Shown here one piece after another: positions 15,608 through 23,919 of a stretch of 64,000 nt of DNA (its first letter is position 1; each line of letters opens with the position of its first letter). The DNA is from Bacteroidetes bacterium UBA1941 (lineage in GTDB: Bacteria; Bacteroidota; Bacteroidia; Chitinophagales; LD1): the NCBI GenBank assembly GCA_002336805.1, contig DDEZ01000012.1:507594-571593 (forward strand), in the 5' to 3' direction. Under the pieces are notes generated by a model. It worked only from the letters and a program-made list of their open reading frames with translations, searched no databases and was not told the origin of the DNA. Made by a program: the position numbers and the translations under genes.

Positions 15608-15671
15608 GACGCGAAATATTGCATCCCAGCACGGTGGGATTGTCATTTTTGAAAACGCAAAATATTGCGTC
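15608..15671. repeat. Two copies of GACGCrAAATATTGCrTC
   Basis: GACGCGAAATATTGCATC (15608-15625) and AACGCAAAATATTGCGTC (15654-15671) are direct copies of a palindromic unit of a type common between Bacteroidota genes. The second copy ends 1 bp before the stop codon of the convergent oxidoreductase gene. Confidence 0.65.
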
Positions 15672-15672
15672 T

Positions 15673-17286
15673 CTACTTCATGATCTCCTTTACCATATTC
15701 TTCCGCAATAACGCAGAGGCGGTAAGTACGCCAGAAAACAGTGCGCCGCCGATGCCGACGGTGACGATGTCCTGGCCGGTGAGGTAGAGGCCGCGGATGG
15801 GGGTGCGGGCGCGGAGGAAGTCGAGTCGGAATCTTTTGGGGCCGTGGTTGAGGCCGTAGATCTCGCCTTTTTCGTAGCTGGTAAAGTACTTTGTAGAGAG
15901 CGGGGTGGATAGCTCGTAGTAGTCTATTTTGCCACGGAGCTGCGGGCGCTGCTCGTAGAGGTATGTGAGCAGGCGCTGAGAGAGTTCTTCCTTGTAGGCT
16001 TCATATTCTTCGCCGCGTTTTTGCCAGCGCTCGCCTTCCCACTTGCTAAACCACTCATAAGGTACGCAGGAGATGATCTCTACTACTGAGCGACCAGGGA
16101 AGGCTTCATTCCACTTCGGGTCTTTGGCCGATGGGAAGGAGATGTAGACGACGGGGAATGGCGCGTTCTTGTCTTTCATAAAATCACTCAGTGCGCGGTC
16201 GTGATCATTATGCGGGTAGAGCCAGAGATTGGTGGTGCCGAGGCCGAGTGCTTCGGAGCTTTCTTTGATACCAATGTACAGGCAAATGTGCGCGGTGGAG
16301 CTATCGAGCTCAGGCAGGTCGCGCGACATGCCGAAGCGCTCCAGTTCGGCGCGTGGTATCAGGTGCTTGTAGGTGGTGAGGGCGCCAGCACCGCTCACTA
16401 CAGCATCGCCATAGATGGAGCGGCCATCCTCCATGAGCACGCCTACGGCGCGGCCTTCGCGGATGATGACCTCTTTGACACCCGCACGGATGTACATTTT
16501 GCCGCCGTGATCGAGTATCACCTTGCCGATGGTCTTGGCAAAAGATGATGCACCGCCCACCGGATAGCAGCCACCCTCAAAATAGTGACGCGTGAGCGTG
16601 GCATGCATGGCAAAACTGCTATCGCGAGGGCCCATGCCGTAGTCGCCATACTGGCCGGAGAGCACGGCTATGAGGTCTTTATTTTTTGTGAGGCTCTGGA
16701 GTACCTCGAGTGTGGTCCGATCTGAGAGCTTTAGAAATTTGCGACGGGTCCAAAGGCCCATGAGGCTGCCCATCCAGCGGCTGAAGACGCGGTCCGTATA
16801 GTAGCTGCGCTGGCCGAGGGCCACCTGGCTGATAAGCTCGAAGTATTTGTTTATCGCAGCCTCCTCCTGAGGGAACCATTTGATGAGATCCGCCTTGAGA
16901 TTTTCTTTGCCTTTGCGGTAGGGGTAGTGCTTGTCACCGATGATGATCTCGTCGTAGACCTCGTCCATCTCGGCCCACTTCAGCTGGCCCTCGCTCACGT
17001 AGTCAAAGATGTCGCGCAGGATGGAGAACTTCTTATTGACCTCGCCTACGTAGTGTACGCCGGCGTCCCACTCATATCCCTTGCGTGTAAAGGTTTGTGT
17101 AAAGCCACCGATGGTACCATGCTTCTCCAGCACGAGGACTTTCTTGCCGGCTTTGGCCAGTATAGCGGCGGTGGTGAGGCCACCGAGGCCGGAGCCGATG
17201 ATGATGACGTCATAGTGGCCCGTCTCCTCTGCGCGGGTAAAGGAATGGGCGAGCTTCAGCGCTTGTTCTCCTGCATGTGTAGCCAT
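15673..17286 (-). CDS. FAD-dependent oxidoreductase, phytoene desaturase/retinol saturase-like
   Basis: This 537-residue flavoprotein has an N-terminal dinucleotide-binding motif IIIGSGLGGLTTAAILAK (residues 28-45) followed by the acidic strand end VLVLEKHGTIGGFTQTF, which is typical of carotenoid and retinol dehydrogenases and isomerases. A further family block is GGCYPVGGASSFAKTIGKVI, and the C-terminus has LYLTGQDIVTVGIGGALFSG, the second FAD contact. It is most like all-trans-retinol 13,14-reductase and CrtI-type enzymes that act on polyene chains. No carotenoid genes are adjacent, so the substrate is unknown. The start MATHAGEQALKL gives a 25-residue lead before the FAD fold; a later start is possible. 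Confidence 0.88.
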   Translation of the reverse strand: MATHAGEQALKLAHSFTRAEETGHYDVIIIGSGLGGLTTAAILAKAGKKVLVLEKHGTIGGFTQTFTRKGYEWDAGVHYVGEVNKKFSILRDIFDYVSEGQLKWAEMDEVYDEIIIGDKHYPYRKGKENLKADLIKWFPQEEAAINKYFELISQVALGQRSYYTDRVFSRWMGSLMGLWTRRKFLKLSDRTTLEVLQSLTKNKDLIAVLSGQYGDYGMGPRDSSFAMHATLTRHYFEGGCYPVGGASSFAKTIGKVILDHGGKMYIRAGVKEVIIREGRAVGVLMEDGRSIYGDAVVSGAGALTTYKHLIPRAELERFGMSRDLPELDSSTAHICLYIGIKESSEALGLGTTNLWLYPHNDHDRALSDFMKDKNAPFPVVYISFPSAKDPKWNEAFPGRSVVEIISCVPYEWFSKWEGERWQKRGEEYEAYKEELSQRLLTYLYEQRPQLRGKIDYYELSTPLSTKYFTSYEKGEIYGLNHGPKRFRLDFLRARTPIRGLYLTGQDIVTVGIGGALFSGVLTASALLRKNMVKEIMK

Positions 17287-17310
17287 AGCGTAATGATAGG
17301 CAATTCGGCC

Positions 17311-17334
17311 CCTAAATCCCCAAAGGGGACTTTA
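17311..17334 (+). repeat. CCCCTAAATCCCCAAAGGGG plus TTTAACAGCC repeat
   Basis: CCCCAAAGGGG with GACTTTAACAGCC belongs to the same class as 8153 and 15355. A second TTTAACAGCC lies at 17413-17422 after CCCGCTAAATCTC. The 285 bp gap 17287-17571 holds these repeats, copy D of the two-hairpin element and a terminator, and no gene. Confidence 0.6.
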
Positions 17335-17425
17335 ACAGCCGCAAGGATTCAATCAACGGGTTGGGCATAAGAGTGAGTGATTTGAGGCTGCTGCGTCGGT
17401 CCCGCTAAATCTCTTTAACAGCCGG

Positions 17426-17477
17426 CCTCATCCCTCTGCCTTCGGCATCTCCCTTCTCCAAGAGGAGAAGGGAGAAC
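17426..17477 (+). repeat. Two-hairpin intergenic repeat, copy D (diverged)
   Basis: CCTCATCCCTCTGCCTTCGG then CATCTCCCTTCTCC and GGAGAAGGGAG. The large hairpin has compensating changes compared with the other four copies (CCCTTCTCC pairs with GGAGAAGGG), so the pairing is kept while the bases differ. Confidence 0.8.
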
Positions 17478-17514
17478 CAGTTGTGGAAGGAAAGTCTTTC
17501 TTATTATAAAGGTG

Positions 17515-17552
17515 ATTTTAAAAGAAAAGAACTGCCATAAGGCAGCTCTTTG
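17515..17552 (-). terminator. Rho-independent terminator after the PKD/Kazal-like protein gene
   Basis: On the minus strand the stem AAAGAGCTGCC / GGCAGTTCTTT with loop TTAT is followed by TTCTTTTAAAA. It begins 19 bp after the stop codon at 17572. Confidence 0.85.
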
Positions 17553-17571
17553 TATAGGTGGTGTTAGGTCC

Positions 17572-19089
17572 TTATTCTTTGATGAAGCGCTTGACTCTGG
17601 TGGCGGTGCCGCTCCTGATCTCGAGGAGGTAGATGCCGCTGCTGAGGCTGGTGAGGTCCAGCTGTACCCGGTGCCGGCCGGTGTCATCCAGTGCGCTATA
17701 TGGGCTCTGTAGCTCCTGGCCTATGGTACTGAGGATGCGTATGGAGGTATGACCTACATGTGTGACCTGATAGGACAGCGTGACGTGGTCTGTGGCGGGT
17801 ATAGGTGCGAGTACTACTGATGTGAGGCCGGAGGCGGGATCCTCTATACCTGTGGTGCTCACGCATGGGCCGTGGTAGTAGCGGGCCACGCCGCCATAGT
17901 AGGTAGCGGTACATGGATTCATGTATGTCACGCTATCGCAGCCGCAGACCGGATCTGACACCGGTACATCGCAGCAGAGGCCACCGGGTATAGGGCACAG
18001 GAGGCTGGAGTCTATGCAGCTATGAGTGATGTACACTGTATCGCAGAAAGAACCGCTACAAGTATTGCCCTGATGATCCCTGCCGGTGATGAGCAGGCAG
18101 ACGGTGTATGCGCTATCGCGTGCATAGATATGCGTAGGATTGGCCAGGGTAGATGTAGCACCATCTCCAAAGGTCCAGTAATAGCTGGTGACAGTATCTG
18201 CTCCAGTGAGGCTGATAAAGTCTACAGTGTCTACACGCTTAGCAAAAGTCAACTGAGTCGGGCAGGGATTGGCAGGTATCTGCCCCGGTGTGAGGACCTG
18301 ATAGCAAGAGACAGCTACATCTGTACCCTGCATACAGATAGATACGCAGCCGCTCAGGCCATAGCTGTAGACAATGGTATCGCCCACATGCAGTGTAGCA
18401 CCCGCAGGCATGGTGCATGGATGCAGCAGTGTGCCACTGGTAAAATCACTGATGAGCGGGCACTCGGCTCCCTGCACTACCACACCTGTATCAGTGCAGC
18501 TGGTGGCTGCACTATCCAGTAGCTCCAGATGATCTACGCGAAACTCTGTAGGTGCGGCTACGATACCGCAGCCACCATTGACACGGCCACCCATGAGGGT
18601 GATGCGGCAGGAGTCAAAGAGCGTGGCCTGATAAGACACGGGCACGATGAGCTGCGAGTAGGTGAAGCTGCTGGCCGTGCTCTCCCAGTAGCCGTGGTCT
18701 ACCACGCTGCCATGGTACAGCAGCTCTACGAGTACTGAGGCGGTATCCTGCTGCATGTAGCCGGGATCATTCACACAGGGTGCAAAGGACAGGGTGTAGT
18801 AGAGTGAAAGGCCGGACGGATGTGTGGTGACCGCGAAAGTGGTTTTTGCAAATGCTTTAAAGACATTGTTAGCGTATAGGTTAGCAGCGTAGCTGCCGGT
18901 ATAGCGTACAGTGTCTTTTTTGACCACGTATGGATCATAGGCGGGCAGGGTGAGCGGGCGGCTATTGGTCTCCCAAAGGAGCGGTACGGGCTGATTGTCC
19001 CACAGCTCAAAATCAGCGTTTGGGATGACCTGTGCGGTGAGCAGGTGCGTGAGCACCATGATGGCGGCGAGGAAGATTGTTTTTGTCAT
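17572..19089 (-). CDS. T9SS-secreted protein with PKD and Kazal-like domains
   Basis: I chose the ATG at 19089 (MTKTIFLAAIMVLTHLLTAQ), which starts a signal peptide; the open frame extends upstream to 19275 without a signal. The mature ~485-residue protein begins with an ADFELWDNQPVPLLWETN block of a type found in secreted Bacteroidota proteins, probably a ligand-binding beta-sandwich. A PKD domain follows (TVTSYYWTFGDGATSTLANP, about residue 303). Residues about 360-406 are a Kazal-like motif, DPVCGCDSVTYMNPCTA and a final HGPC. The last ~80 residues are a type A T9SS sorting domain (SIRILSTIGQEL, then LDLTSLSSGIYLLEI, ending RVKRFIKE). Many Cys pairs suggest an extracellular protein. Its substrate or partner is unknown. 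Confidence 0.85.
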   Translation of the reverse strand: MTKTIFLAAIMVLTHLLTAQVIPNADFELWDNQPVPLLWETNSRPLTLPAYDPYVVKKDTVRYTGSYAANLYANNVFKAFAKTTFAVTTHPSGLSLYYTLSFAPCVNDPGYMQQDTASVLVELLYHGSVVDHGYWESTASSFTYSQLIVPVSYQATLFDSCRITLMGGRVNGGCGIVAAPTEFRVDHLELLDSAATSCTDTGVVVQGAECPLISDFTSGTLLHPCTMPAGATLHVGDTIVYSYGLSGCVSICMQGTDVAVSCYQVLTPGQIPANPCPTQLTFAKRVDTVDFISLTGADTVTSYYWTFGDGATSTLANPTHIYARDSAYTVCLLITGRDHQGNTCSGSFCDTVYITHSCIDSSLLCPIPGGLCCDVPVSDPVCGCDSVTYMNPCTATYYGGVARYYHGPCVSTTGIEDPASGLTSVVLAPIPATDHVTLSYQVTHVGHTSIRILSTIGQELQSPYSALDDTGRHRVQLDLTSLSSGIYLLEIRSGTATRVKRFIKE

Positions 19090-19377
19090 GGTCGGTGGTT
19101 TCGGTGAGCTACAATAAGATACATGAAGGTAACGGTGCAAAGTACGAAACGGTTGCCTGAGGCGCTTTCTACCGCCCATCAAACCGGAAATGTGGCTGAA
19201 TGGATTTACCGAAAAAATAAGGGCGTTGCCCGCCGCTCTCACGTAAAACATCATGGACCATTTTGTACAGCACAATACCGCTGCTGTACTCTACCCGCAG
19301 GTATTGTATTTCGCAACATCGCTACGGCTATGGCGTACGCCCTTCTGTAATTGTACGCGTCATTTAAAACCCCAACG

Positions 19378-19977
19378 ATGAAAAAGATACTGGTAATAGG
19401 CTGGCTGCTGGTGCTGCTATCTATGGTGGCTGTCATCTTCTGGCAGCAGGAGTGGAAGTATTCGCTGCCTACTCCGGTGCCGACGGGCTACCGCGCTATC
19501 CACCCCGGTGAGCAGGTGCTGCTGGCCGGCAGGATCAAAGCGGAGGCTGGCAAGCCGCTCTTCATCCACTTTTTCAATCCCGACTGCCCATGCTCGCGTT
19601 TTAATGCGCCGCACTTCAACTCGCTGGTGAGGAAATACGGAGACAAGATGACCTTTGCCGTAGTGCTGATCAATACCACCAGGGTGCACGACCCGGCAGA
19701 GGTACGGCGCAAGTATAACTTTGAAGTGCCGGTACTGACAGATGCCTCTATCGCTGAGGCCTGTGGGGTCTACTCTACGCCGCAGGCCGCCCTGCTGGAT
19801 GCAGACGGGCGCCTCTACTACCGGGGCAACTATAACCGTACCCGCTACTGCACTGACACGCGCAGCGACTATGCGCGTATGGCCATAGACTCTATGATGC
19901 TCCATGTGTCCCAGCCGACCTTCAATCAATTTGCACTGACAGCGTATGGCTGCCAGCTACCTTATTGCACCCGATAA
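19378..19977 (+). CDS. Membrane-anchored thioredoxin-like protein
   Basis: I chose the ATG at 19378 (MKKILVIGWLLVLLSMVAVI), which opens with a membrane anchor; the frame also has an upstream ATG at 19351 without a hydrophobic start. The 199-residue protein has a thioredoxin-like fold: KPLFIHFFNPDCPCSRFNAP, MTFAVVLINTT, a cis-Pro-type block GVYSTPQAALLDADGRLYY, and a C-terminal CQLPYC. The usual CxxC is replaced by CPCS (a CxC arrangement), so classical disulphide exchange is uncertain. It faces the periplasm if the anchor is N-in. It is 9 bp before the histidine-kinase gene. Confidence 0.75.
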   Translation: MKKILVIGWLLVLLSMVAVIFWQQEWKYSLPTPVPTGYRAIHPGEQVLLAGRIKAEAGKPLFIHFFNPDCPCSRFNAPHFNSLVRKYGDKMTFAVVLINTTRVHDPAEVRRKYNFEVPVLTDASIAEACGVYSTPQAALLDADGRLYYRGNYNRTRYCTDTRSDYARMAIDSMMLHVSQPTFNQFALTAYGCQLPYCTR

Positions 19978-19986
19978 ATCCACCTC

Positions 19987-21372
19987 ATGATACTCGCATC
20001 ATCTACTATACAAGCTTCCAGCGTAAAAGACTTTGCCGCAGATGTCAAAAGAAAATCTGATTATACGATCAATTTCTTCCTGGTCGGCTTCTTTATCTGT
20101 GGGCTGATACTAGCCACCTTTTACGACACATGGCTGGTGGCCCTCAGCGTGGGGAGCCTCTGCCTGGCAGCCTACTACTCCAGCAAACTACTGCTGCCCG
20201 CCTCTGACATGTACCAGTATGTACTGGGCGCTGTGTTTGGGATATTTATGGCGCAGTATATCTACCAGATGCATGGCATGTTTGAGATGCATTTCATTGC
20301 CTTCATAGGTAGTGCGATGCTGATCACATATCAAAACTGGAAGCTGCAGATACCACTGGCCATCGTAGTGATAGTGCATCATGCGCTATTTGCCTACCTG
20401 CAGTACTCGGGTGTGGATAGGGTCTACTTCACCCAGCTGGAGTATATGAGCCTGGAGGCTTTTATCATCCACGCTTTGCTGGCCTGTGTGATCTTCTTTA
20501 TCTGCGGGCTGTGGGCATATCAGTTTCAGGCATTTAGCCGCAGTCATATAGAGCAAAGCTATGAGATAGGCCGACTGCAGGAGGAGGAGCGCAAAAAGGA
20601 ACAACTGATGCGGGCCGAGGCAGAGATCCGCGTGCTGAATGACTCACTGGAGACAAAAGTACGCGAGCGTACAGCACAACTGGAGACCGTCAATAAAGAG
20701 CTGGAGGCATTCAGCTACTCGGTGGCTCATGACCTGCGGGCGCCGCTGCGGGTGATCAATGGGTTTAGCCGGATGGTGCTGAAGATGGAAGAGGCAAAGA
20801 TCAGTAAGGTGTCATTTGAAAACCTGCATATCATCATGAAGAATGCGGCGCAGATGGGCCAGCTGATAGACGACCTGCTGGACTTCTCCCGCCTGGGACG
20901 GGCTGCGATAGAGGTGCGCCAGGTAGAGATGCGAGACCTCGTCCATAGCGTGATCAAGGACCTGCAAAACAGTGATCAATACACAGTGCCGGAGATACAG
21001 ATCAAGGAACTGGCAGATGCTCAGTGCGACCCGATACTGATGAAGCAGGTATGGACCAACCTGATATCTAATGCCGTAAAATATTCCCGTAAAAAGGACA
21101 AACCACTCATAGAGATAGGCACCGCTAAGCGCAATGGGATGAATACCTATTATGTAAAGGATAACGGAGCTGGATTTGACATGGAGTTTTATGACAAGCT
21201 ATTCGCCGTATTCCAGCGCTTGCACAAGGTGACAGAGTACGAGGGCACGGGTGTGGGACTGGCGCTGGTGCAGCGTATCATAGCCAAGCACCGCGGTAAA
21301 GTATGGGCAGACAGTGAGCCGGATAAAGGAGCCACATTTTATTTCACATTACCTAATAATATTTCAAACTGA
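19987..21372 (+). CDS. Membrane sensor histidine kinase
   Basis: This 461-residue kinase has about six membrane segments in residues 20-175, then a coiled coil (about 180-240). The HisKA domain carries the phospho-acceptor His in SVAHDLRAPLRVINGFS (about residue 247). The catalytic domain has the N box VWTNLISNAVKYSR, G1 YYVKDNGAGFDM, and G2 EGTGVGLALVQRIIAKHRGKV. The signal sensed by the membrane part is unknown. An Rcp1-type response regulator gene follows 4 bp later, so the two probably form a pair. Rcp1-type regulators lack a DNA-binding output, so the output is likely protein-protein. Confidence 0.9.
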   Translation: MILASSTIQASSVKDFAADVKRKSDYTINFFLVGFFICGLILATFYDTWLVALSVGSLCLAAYYSSKLLLPASDMYQYVLGAVFGIFMAQYIYQMHGMFEMHFIAFIGSAMLITYQNWKLQIPLAIVVIVHHALFAYLQYSGVDRVYFTQLEYMSLEAFIIHALLACVIFFICGLWAYQFQAFSRSHIEQSYEIGRLQEEERKKEQLMRAEAEIRVLNDSLETKVRERTAQLETVNKELEAFSYSVAHDLRAPLRVINGFSRMVLKMEEAKISKVSFENLHIIMKNAAQMGQLIDDLLDFSRLGRAAIEVRQVEMRDLVHSVIKDLQNSDQYTVPEIQIKELADAQCDPILMKQVWTNLISNAVKYSRKKDKPLIEIGTAKRNGMNTYYVKDNGAGFDMEFYDKLFAVFQRLHKVTEYEGTGVGLALVQRIIAKHRGKVWADSEPDKGATFYFTLPNNISN

Positions 21373-21376
21373 TATC

Positions 21377-21853
21377 ATGGACAATCAACAAGTAGACATC
21401 CTGCTGGTAGAGGATAACCCATATGAAGCGCGGCTCACGCTCATGAGCCTGGAGGAGCAGAAGATCTCCCAAAACATCTATCATGTAGATGATGGTGCTG
21501 AGGCGCTGGATTTCATCTTTGCCAAAGGTAACTATGCCAGCCGCAATGTGGAGAACACACCGCGTATGATCCTGCTGGACCTCAATATGCCTAAGATAGG
21601 CGGGCTGGAGGTATTACGCCGTATCAAGGCCGATGATCGCACCAAAGCTATCCCGATAGTGATACTGAGCTCCTCGCGCGAGGACTCAGACCTGGTGACT
21701 AGCTACATGCTCGGCGTGAATAGCTATGTAGTAAAGCCGGTGGAGTTTGACACCTTTACCAAAGCCATATCTGATATAGGCAGCTACTGGATGCTGCTCA
21801 ATGAATCTACCGTACTCTTCCTGCTGGCAAAGTCTAAAATGCACAAGGCCTAG
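21377..21853 (+). CDS. Single-domain response regulator, Rcp1-like
   Basis: I chose the ATG at 21377 (MDNQQVDILLVEDNPYEARL); the open frame runs upstream but that part has no receiver-domain sequence. The 158-residue protein is a lone receiver domain. Asp13 lies in LLVEDNP, the phospho-acceptor Asp68 is in MILLDLNMPKIGGLE, and the Lys is in NSYVVKPVEFDTF. The sequence IYHVDDGAEALDFIFAKG and the insert before the phosphorylation site match the Rcp1 class known from cyanobacterial phytochrome systems and common in Bacteroidota. It is probably phosphorylated by the kinase just upstream. It has no output domain. Confidence 0.92.
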   Translation: MDNQQVDILLVEDNPYEARLTLMSLEEQKISQNIYHVDDGAEALDFIFAKGNYASRNVENTPRMILLDLNMPKIGGLEVLRRIKADDRTKAIPIVILSSSREDSDLVTSYMLGVNSYVVKPVEFDTFTKAISDIGSYWMLLNESTVLFLLAKSKMHKA

Positions 21854-21872
21854 CCTTCGATGCGTCATGTAA

Positions 21873-21909
21873 AATAATAAAGCCGGTCCTGTGAACCGGC
21901 TTTATTATT
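21873..21909. terminator. Bidirectional rho-independent terminator
   Basis: The arms AATAATAAAGCCGGT (21873-21887) and ACCGGCTTTATTATT (21895-21909) pair perfectly around a 7-base loop. It lies between convergent genes, so it can serve both strands. Confidence 0.9.
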
Positions 21910-21926
21910 TGTGATAAGGCAACTAT

Positions 21927-22148
21927 TTACTTGCCTTTGGTCGAATCAGCTTTTACCACTTTGTTGGTCGGCTTTGATTTGGTCACGGTGCGTGTAGAGC
22001 CATCGGGATGCGTGGTGGTCTTGGTCTTTTCCTTCATCTCATGATGTTTGGTCTTTGAGGTGCTGGATGTCGTATCAGCTTGTGCATAATCTACGGTGGA
22101 TACGAAGAGTGCCGCTATTGCGAGCATTACATTTCTGAGGAGTTTCAT
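21927..22148 (-). CDS. Small exported Lys/Thr-rich protein
   Basis: I do not recognise this 73-residue protein. The first 22 residues (MKLLRNVMLAIAALFVSTVD) are a signal peptide, probably cleaved at YAQ-A. The mature ~50 residues are basic, rich in Lys and Thr, and predicted to be disordered (KTTTHPDGSTRTVTKSKPT). The bidirectional terminator lies directly downstream. Similar small secreted proteins are common in Bacteroidota, but no function is known to me. Confidence 0.7.
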   Translation of the reverse strand: MKLLRNVMLAIAALFVSTVDYAQADTTSSTSKTKHHEMKEKTKTTTHPDGSTRTVTKSKPTNKVVKADSTKGK

Positions 22149-22320
22149 TTTGACTGCTTTTAGGATTGATCAATAGTGGCGGGAACCACCAATATGGTGC
22201 CAGCGGGATTTATTCCCCAGGTGGGGAGGCGGATGTTAAAATCAGATTAGAACATTATCACATTCAGAGATATCCTCATATCTCAGCGCTCTGTGGTGAT
22301 TTTGCTATATTCACCGCGTT

Positions 22321-23847
22321 ATGGCACATACATATATCAAAGACCTAAGCAAGCATGAAGGGCAGCAAGTGACCCTGAAAGGATGGCTGGCGCAGAAGCG
22401 CGACTCCAAGACGATCGTATTTCTCGTGATGCGTGATGGCACCGGATTTCTCCAGTGCATCGTAGATATAAATAATGTAGGCGAAGAAGTATTTGAGACG
22501 GCCAAGAAGCTGACACAGGAGAGTGCCTTTGAGATCACTGGTACTGTGCGCCGGGATGAGAAGCAATTTGGCGGGTATGAGCTGCAGGCATCTGCGCTGA
22601 CCGTATACAGCCTGGCTACTGACTACCCTATCACGCCCAAGGACCACGGCATCGAATTCCTGATGGAAAACCGCCACCTATGGCTGCGCTCCCGCAGGCA
22701 GTGGGCTATCATGCGTGTGCGCAATACGATCATCTACTCGATTCATAAGTTCTTTCAGGACCGTGGCTTTGTGCAGATGGATGCGCCGATCTTTACCGGC
22801 AATGCTGCAGAAGGTACTACCACGCTGTTTGAAACAGACTTTTACGGTGAGCCGGCGTACCTGTCTCAGTCAGGCCAGCTGTATGGCGAGGCCATGGCAT
22901 TTGCACAGGGGCTGATCTATACATTCGGGCCTACCTTCCGCGCGGAGAAGTCTAAGACGCGGAGGCACCTGTCAGAGTTCTGGATGATAGAGCCGGAGAT
23001 GGCCTTCTATGACCTGGATATGGATATGGATGTGATAGAGGACTTCGTGCGCTATGTAGTGACCGAGGTGCTCGACACCTGCAAGCTGGAGATAGAAGTG
23101 CTGGAGCGCGATACCACCTACCTGGAGCGCGTGCGTGAGCCATTTATCCGTATGAAATATGAGCTGGCTGTAGACTACATACAAGGCTTGAAGGACTATA
23201 ACGGAAAGACCTCTATCCAGATACTGGAAGAAGACCTGAAGGCTATAGAGGAAGCGGTAGCTGCCAAGCAGAAAGACATAGATGAGCGCGAGGCCAAGAT
23301 AGCCGGCGGCACGCTGACCAAGGGTGAGAAGAACTTTAACCAGAATAAGATAGACGGGCTGAAGAATGAGATCAACGACCTGAATGAAAAGGCCGGCAAC
23401 ATACCGCAGTGGCTCAACAGCGCGAAGAACTTCAAGCGCGGTGATGACTTTGGCGGTAGTGATGAGACGGTGCTGACGCGCCTCTTTGGCCAACCTATCA
23501 TGGTGTACAACTGGCCCCGCGATGTGAAGGCATTTTACATGAAAGAAGATGAGAATGACCTGGGCTATGCCAAGGGTGTGGACCTGCTGGCACCGGAGGG
23601 CTACGGCGAGGTAGTAGGTGGCGGTGAGCGTGAGACCAATATCGAGAAGCTGATAGGCAAGATAGAAGAGCACAAGCTGCCGATGGACGTATTTGAGTGG
23701 TACCTGGACCTGCGCCGCTATGGCAATGTGCCTCACTCAGGATTTGGCCTCGGCCTGGAGCGCCTCGTAGCATGGATCTGCGGCCTGCAGCACATACGCG
23801 AGACGATACCATTCCCACGCTCATTTGGCGGCAAGCTGAAGCCATAA
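22321..23847 (+). CDS. asnS: Asparaginyl-tRNA synthetase
   Basis: This class IIb synthetase should charge tRNA-Asn. The N-terminal OB-fold anticodon domain is at about residues 1-110. The catalytic core shows class II motif 2 (FRAEKSKTRRHLSEFWMIEPEM) and motif 3 (GFGLGLERLVAWICG), with YLSQSGQLYGEAM and PIFTGNAAEGTTTLF, as in AsnRS. At 508 residues it is about 40 longer than the E. coli enzyme because residues about 298-372 contain a charged coiled-coil insertion (DLKAIEEAVAAKQKDIDERE and KIDGLKNEINDLNEK). The insertion is in the catalytic domain before the FGQPIMVYNWP strand. The two-hairpin repeat copy E follows the stop codon. Confidence 0.96.
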   Translation: MAHTYIKDLSKHEGQQVTLKGWLAQKRDSKTIVFLVMRDGTGFLQCIVDINNVGEEVFETAKKLTQESAFEITGTVRRDEKQFGGYELQASALTVYSLATDYPITPKDHGIEFLMENRHLWLRSRRQWAIMRVRNTIIYSIHKFFQDRGFVQMDAPIFTGNAAEGTTTLFETDFYGEPAYLSQSGQLYGEAMAFAQGLIYTFGPTFRAEKSKTRRHLSEFWMIEPEMAFYDLDMDMDVIEDFVRYVVTEVLDTCKLEIEVLERDTTYLERVREPFIRMKYELAVDYIQGLKDYNGKTSIQILEEDLKAIEEAVAAKQKDIDEREAKIAGGTLTKGEKNFNQNKIDGLKNEINDLNEKAGNIPQWLNSAKNFKRGDDFGGSDETVLTRLFGQPIMVYNWPRDVKAFYMKEDENDLGYAKGVDLLAPEGYGEVVGGGERETNIEKLIGKIEEHKLPMDVFEWYLDLRRYGNVPHSGFGLGLERLVAWICGLQHIRETIPFPRSFGGKLKP

Positions 23848-23900
23848 CACCTACCCATCTGCCTTCGGCATCTTCCCTCTCCCAAGGAGAGGGAAGAACC
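23848..23900 (+). repeat. Two-hairpin intergenic repeat, copy E
   Basis: CACCTACCCATCTGCCTTCGG then arms CTTCCCTCTCC and GGAGAGGGAAG, immediately after the asnS stop codon. It may serve as the transcription end between these convergent genes, although the T tract is weak. Confidence 0.85.
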
Positions 23901-23919
23901 ATTTGGGTTCAATAAGTTT

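Larger units (their letters stand above)
15351..15672. other. 322 bp gap holding two repeat types and no gene
   Basis: It begins with a GC-rich palindrome and TTTAACAGC repeat (15355-15392). The end carries two copies of a GACGCrAAATATTGCrTC palindrome. The middle (about 15400-15600) shows no convincing coding frame. Confidence 0.6.

Noticed and set aside
17572..19275. Longer start of the PKD/Kazal-like protein at 19275
   Set aside because: The 62 upstream residues have no signal peptide or family match, and the ATG at 19089 opens a good signal peptide.
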